The notes under the pieces were generated by a model. The model did no database searches, was not told the origin of the DNA, and saw nothing but the letters and a program-made list of their open reading frames with translations. From contig DASPXV010000104.1 in NCBI GenBank assembly GCA_035637115.1, forward strand, positions 1 through 37,603: DNA of 37,603 bases, read 5' to 3'. This stretch comes from JAICSD01 sp035637115. GTDB lineage: Bacteria; Acidobacteriota; Vicinamibacteria; Vicinamibacterales; 2-12-FULL-66-21. The position numbers were made by a program, and so were the translations under genes. Of the stretch, positions 35,006 through 37,603 are shown one piece after another. How positions within the stretch are numbered: position 1 is the stretch's first letter; each line of letters begins with the position of its first letter.

Positions 35006-35410
35006 ATGTCGAGAACGGAAAACATCGTGAGCTGGTCGCTGCAGGTAGTGGTGGCGGTCATTCTGCTGCAGACGCTCTTTTTCAAATTCACCGCGGCGCC
35101 GGAGTCGGTCTACATCTTTACGAAAGTTGGCGCCGAACCCTGGGGCCGGATCGGATCGGGTGTGCTGGAGCTGATCGCCGCAATCCTGCTGCTGACGCCC
35201 GCGCTCGCCGGCTATGGCGCGATTCTGGCGACGGGGCTGATGGCGGGGGCGATCATGAGCCATCTCACGATTCTCGGCATCGACGTGCAGGGGGACGGCG
35301 GGCTGTTGTTCTCTCTCGCGTTGATGGTGTTCACCGGCAGCCTCGGAATTCTGTTTATCCGCCGTGCCGCCCTCCCCGTGGTCGGCCGCTACCTGCGGGC
35401 GTCGGCATGA
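35006..35410 (+). CDS. DoxX-like membrane protein
   Basis: 134 residues from ATG 35006, set by AGGAGG with GAGG directly ahead of the start. Four hydrophobic helices (about 8-25, 47-62, 67-88 and 97-114) match the DoxX/DoxD-like fold, with LQTLFFKFTAAPESV after the first helix and GSGVLELIAAILLLTPALAGYGAILATGLMAGAIMSHL in the middle. Family members are linked to redox and thiosulfate or respiratory processes. No specific role follows from these neighbours. The TGA overlaps the next ATG (ATGATG), so the DinB-like protein is coupled to it. Confidence 0.85.
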   Translation: MSRTENIVSWSLQVVVAVILLQTLFFKFTAAPESVYIFTKVGAEPWGRIGSGVLELIAAILLLTPALAGYGAILATGLMAGAIMSHLTILGIDVQGDGGLLFSLALMVFTGSLGILFIRRAALPVVGRYLRASA

Positions 35411-35895
35411 TGATCGCCGCGCTCCAATTCCAGCTCCGCTCGCTCCGCCGTCAGATCGAACACCTGCCGGCGAGCGTTTATGCGGGCGCGACGGTCCGGT
35501 CGTCGGGCAGCGTCGGTCAGCATGTCCGTCACATCGCGGACCATGCGCGCTCGCTGCTGGCGCTCGGAACGGAGAGCGATTTCAGCTACGACGCGCGCCT
35601 GCGAGGCACGCGAGTCGAGACCGATCCGGTCTGCGCCGCCGACGAACTGGTTCACCTCTGCGTCGCGCTCGAGGATCTCGATGACCTGCCGTTCGATCGA
35701 CAGGTGCGCCTGCACATCGTCACCGAGCCGGGCCGTGCGAGTGCCGAAGTGATGACGACCCTTGGCCGAGAGATCGCGTTCGTAATCCAGCACACGATCC
35801 ATCACTGCGCGCTGATCGCCGTGTTGCTCGACCGGGCCGGAGTCGCCGTTCCGGAACGATTCGGCGTGGCGCCGTCCACCCCTGTGCGGGCCTGA
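35407..35895 (+). CDS. DinB-family protein
   Basis: 162 residues, starting in an overlap with the doxX stop. It is a four-helix DinB/YfiT-like protein: the metal-binding histidines lie in VGQHVRHIADHARSL (about 37-51) and IQHTIHHCALIAVLLDRAG (about 126-144). Such proteins include thiol S-transferases that use bacillithiol or mycothiol-like cofactors and other metal-dependent enzymes. The central helix region is acidic and poorly conserved. It is cytoplasmic. The NRDE gene starts one base after its stop. Confidence 0.85.
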   Translation: MMIAALQFQLRSLRRQIEHLPASVYAGATVRSSGSVGQHVRHIADHARSLLALGTESDFSYDARLRGTRVETDPVCAADELVHLCVALEDLDDLPFDRQVRLHIVTEPGRASAEVMTTLGREIAFVIQHTIHHCALIAVLLDRAGVAVPERFGVAPSTPVRA

Positions 35896-35896
35896 C

Positions 35897-36586
35897 ATGT
35901 GCACCGTTTCGGTCGTGCCCGCGCGAGATGGGTTCCGGCTCGTTGCGAACCGCGACGAGCGCCGAACGCGCGCGAACGCCCTTCTGCCGCGCGCGCACTG
36001 GTGCGGGGGGCACCGGGCGGTGTGGCCCGTCGATCTGCAAGGTGGCGGAACGTGGATCGCGGTCAACGAGGCGGGGCTCGCGGCGGCGATCCTGAACCGC
36101 CGGTGCGGAGTTGCCGAACCCGACGGTCGCCTGCTCACGACGCGCGGAGTCCTCGTGCCGAGGGTGATGAACGCGCCCGATATTCCGGCCGCGCTAGACG
36201 CGCTGGCATGGACGCTCCGCACACCGGCATTTGCGCCGTTCACATTGCTCCTGGTCCGCCGCGGCGAGTACACGGTCGCCGCGTATGACGGTTCCGGCTT
36301 GCAGATCACGCGCGGAGAGCTTCGCGTGCCGGTCATGCTCACATCCTCGTCACTGGGCGATGACGTCGTGTCGCAGCCGCGCGCCGACCTGTTTCGCAGA
36401 CTGGTGCTGTCGAGCACGCGCCCGCTGCTCGGGCAGGTGCATTTTCACAGGCACCAGTGGCCCGACAAGCCGCACGTCAGCGTCCGGATGTCGCGGCCGG
36501 ACGCGGCCACCGTCAGTGTCACCGCGATATCAGTCGGGCCGCGCGGCGCGCGCCTCTCGTACGTCACCATTCAGGATCCGGCATGA
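35897..36586 (+). CDS. NRDE/TANGO2-family protein
   Basis: 229 residues. The N-terminus MCTVSVVPARDGFRLVANRDERRTR has Cys2 as the presumed N-terminal nucleophile after Met removal, followed by the NRDE motif that names the family. The GGGTWIAVNEAGLAAAILNR segment is also diagnostic. TANGO2-family proteins belong to the Ntn-hydrolase-like fold and are implicated in lipid and heme-related metabolism in eukaryotes. Bacterial roles are unproven. Its TGA overlaps the DedA-fusion start (ATGA), so it is in the same transcript. Confidence 0.93.
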   Translation: MCTVSVVPARDGFRLVANRDERRTRANALLPRAHWCGGHRAVWPVDLQGGGTWIAVNEAGLAAAILNRRCGVAEPDGRLLTTRGVLVPRVMNAPDIPAALDALAWTLRTPAFAPFTLLLVRRGEYTVAAYDGSGLQITRGELRVPVMLTSSSLGDDVVSQPRADLFRRLVLSSTRPLLGQVHFHRHQWPDKPHVSVRMSRPDAATVSVTAISVGPRGARLSYVTIQDPA

Positions 36587-37603
36587 ATCTACTGCTATCG
36601 CTCGCACTCGGGACGTTCATGTCGGAGGATCTGGCGTGCCTCGCGGCCGGCGCACTCGTATCCCGTGGTGATCTGCGCGCGGTCGATGCGACTGCCGCGT
36701 GCGCCGCCGGCATCTACATTGGTGATCTCGGACTGTGGCTGACCGGGCGTCTACTCGGTGCGCGCGCGCTCGCCTGGCCGCGCGTGTCCGCGCTCCTGCC
36801 GGAGAGCGGTCCCGCGAGATTCGCGGCCTGGTTCGACCAGCACGCGCGCGGCGCGATCATCGGGAGCCGATTCACGCCGGGGACACGGCTGCCGCTCTAC
36901 GTGGCCGCCGGCGCCTGCGGGACGTCATTCGTCCGTTTCGCGATCTGGTCGGCCGTCGCGGTCGCCGCGTGGACGCCGATCCTCGTCGGCACTACGGCGG
37001 TGGCGGGCGAGCACCTTGCATCGCGCGTTGCGGCGGCGCTCGCGGCAGGGCGCTTCGTCACGCTGCTGACCGTCGTCCTGCTTTTGGTCTTCTGGCGCGG
37101 CGGCCGTCGCGTCGTGGCATTCTCATCGTCCATGCGCGGCCGTCAGCGGCTTGCCGCGGCAGTCGCGCGAGTCTGGCGCTGGGAGTTCTGGCCGATGTGG
37201 ATCTTCTACGCGCCCGTTGGCCTTTGGACCACCTGGCTTGCGCTGCGCCACGGCGGCTATCGCACGTTAACCGCTGCGAACCCCGGCATGCCAGACGGCG
37301 GAGTAGTGGGGGAGTCGAAGTTCGAGATTCTCTCGCGTCTGCCAGCGGACGCGGTGATTCCGGCCTTCCTCATCGAACCCGGTTATGAGGCCGAGCGGAT
37401 GGCAGCCTTCGAATCCTGCCTCCGCGATCGCGGATGGACGTTTCCAATTGTCATGAAGCCGGACGTCGGACAGCGGGGCACGGGCGTGCGGCTCGTGCAA
37501 TCTGCATCCGCCGCGGCGGAATATCTCGCCGGCATGCCCGACCGTGTCCTGGTGCAGCCGTATCATCCAGGTCCGTACGAGGCGGGCGTCTTCTACTACC
37601 GCT
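36583..37603 (+). CDS. DedA (VTT) membrane protein fused to an ATP-grasp-like domain (partial)
   Basis: The frame from ATG 36583 (overlapping the NRDE stop) stays open to the window edge, 340 codons. Residues 1-190 are DedA/VTT: MSEDLACLAAGALVSRGDL, IYIGDLGLWLTGRLLG, and SRFTPGTRLPLYVAAGACG, with several membrane helices and a final long one (about 155-175). DedA proteins are flippase-like transporters for undecaprenyl phosphate or phospholipids. From about residue 245 a soluble domain begins with VGESKFEILSRLP and includes IVMKPDVGQRGTGVRLV, the lysine- and glycine-rich ATP-binding start of an ATP-grasp ligase. The rest lies outside the window, so catalytic residues of the second half cannot be checked. 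Confidence 0.85.
   Translation, partial: MNLLLSLALGTFMSEDLACLAAGALVSRGDLRAVDATAACAAGIYIGDLGLWLTGRLLGARALAWPRVSALLPESGPARFAAWFDQHARGAIIGSRFTPGTRLPLYVAAGACGTSFVRFAIWSAVAVAAWTPILVGTTAVAGEHLASRVAAALAAGRFVTLLTVVLLLVFWRGGRRVVAFSSSMRGRQRLAAAVARVWRWEFWPMWIFYAPVGLWTTWLALRHGGYRTLTAANPGMPDGGVVGESKFEILSRLPADAVIPAFLIEPGYEAERMAAFESCLRDRGWTFPIVMKPDVGQRGTGVRLVQSASAAAEYLAGMPDRVLVQPYHPGPYEAGVFYYR

Overview
The window is GC-rich, densely packed bacterial chromosome. The best clue to its origin is an 800-residue duplicated MacB/FtsX-type permease at 20909, the architecture called ADOP (acidobacterial duplicated orphan permease). Together with the GC content and the mix of small secreted and stress proteins, this suggests Acidobacteriota, possibly class Vicinamibacteria. 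That placement is inference. I found no rRNA, tRNA, CRISPR array, transposase or phage gene, and no gene-free stretch longer than about 280 bases.

Layout. 1-2783 (+): the tail of an error-prone DNA polymerase, then three overlapping genes for a kinase-fold-like lipoprotein, a DUF4956 membrane protein and a phospholipase-D-like protein. 2785-6665 (-): a secreted metallophosphatase, a small secreted protein, YajQ, a radical SAM protein and a DUF4097 protein. 6842-8902 (+): a Tat-exported DUF882/M15-like protein, a SET-domain protein, the remnant of a Ser/Thr kinase and a small alpha/beta hydrolase. 8914-16368 (-): an exopolysaccharide and regulation block with a glycosyltransferase, a nucleotide-sugar dehydrogenase, a broken YvcK-like gene, a degenerate GGDEF protein, a receiver-less sigma-54 activator behind a consensus-quality sigma-54 promoter, an NtrC-type response regulator and a histidine kinase.

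16480-24262 (+): the msrPQ periplasmic methionine sulfoxide repair pair, a truncated nucleotide cyclase, a large COG1964/Tes-like radical SAM enzyme (candidate membrane-spanning lipid synthase), a tandem repeat with a strong terminator, the ADOP permease, a DUF4342 protein and a PPC/DUF296 protein. 24246-29756 (-): a catabolic pair (enolase-superfamily enzyme and FAD/Fe-S 2-hydroxyacid dehydrogenase), a DUF6496 basic protein and a BON-domain protein. 29901-30473 (+): an FMN reductase. 30485-34908 (-): LtrA, a YHS-domain protein, a zinc-finger anti-sigma-like protein and a GH63-type glucosidase. 35006-37603 (+): DoxX, a DinB-fold protein, an NRDE/TANGO2 protein and a DedA-ATP-grasp fusion cut by the window end.

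Two themes stand out. Three regulatory or metabolic genes (Ser/Thr kinase, YvcK, cyclase) survive only as ends with large parts missing, which means either real deletion scars or assembly collapse. Several gene 3' ends carry unrelated short-unit repeats (8, 14 and 18 bp, and GCGGAAT-type), some read into the protein. A separate 33-bp near-identical repeat lies just downstream of two small stress-type genes 4.9 kb apart.
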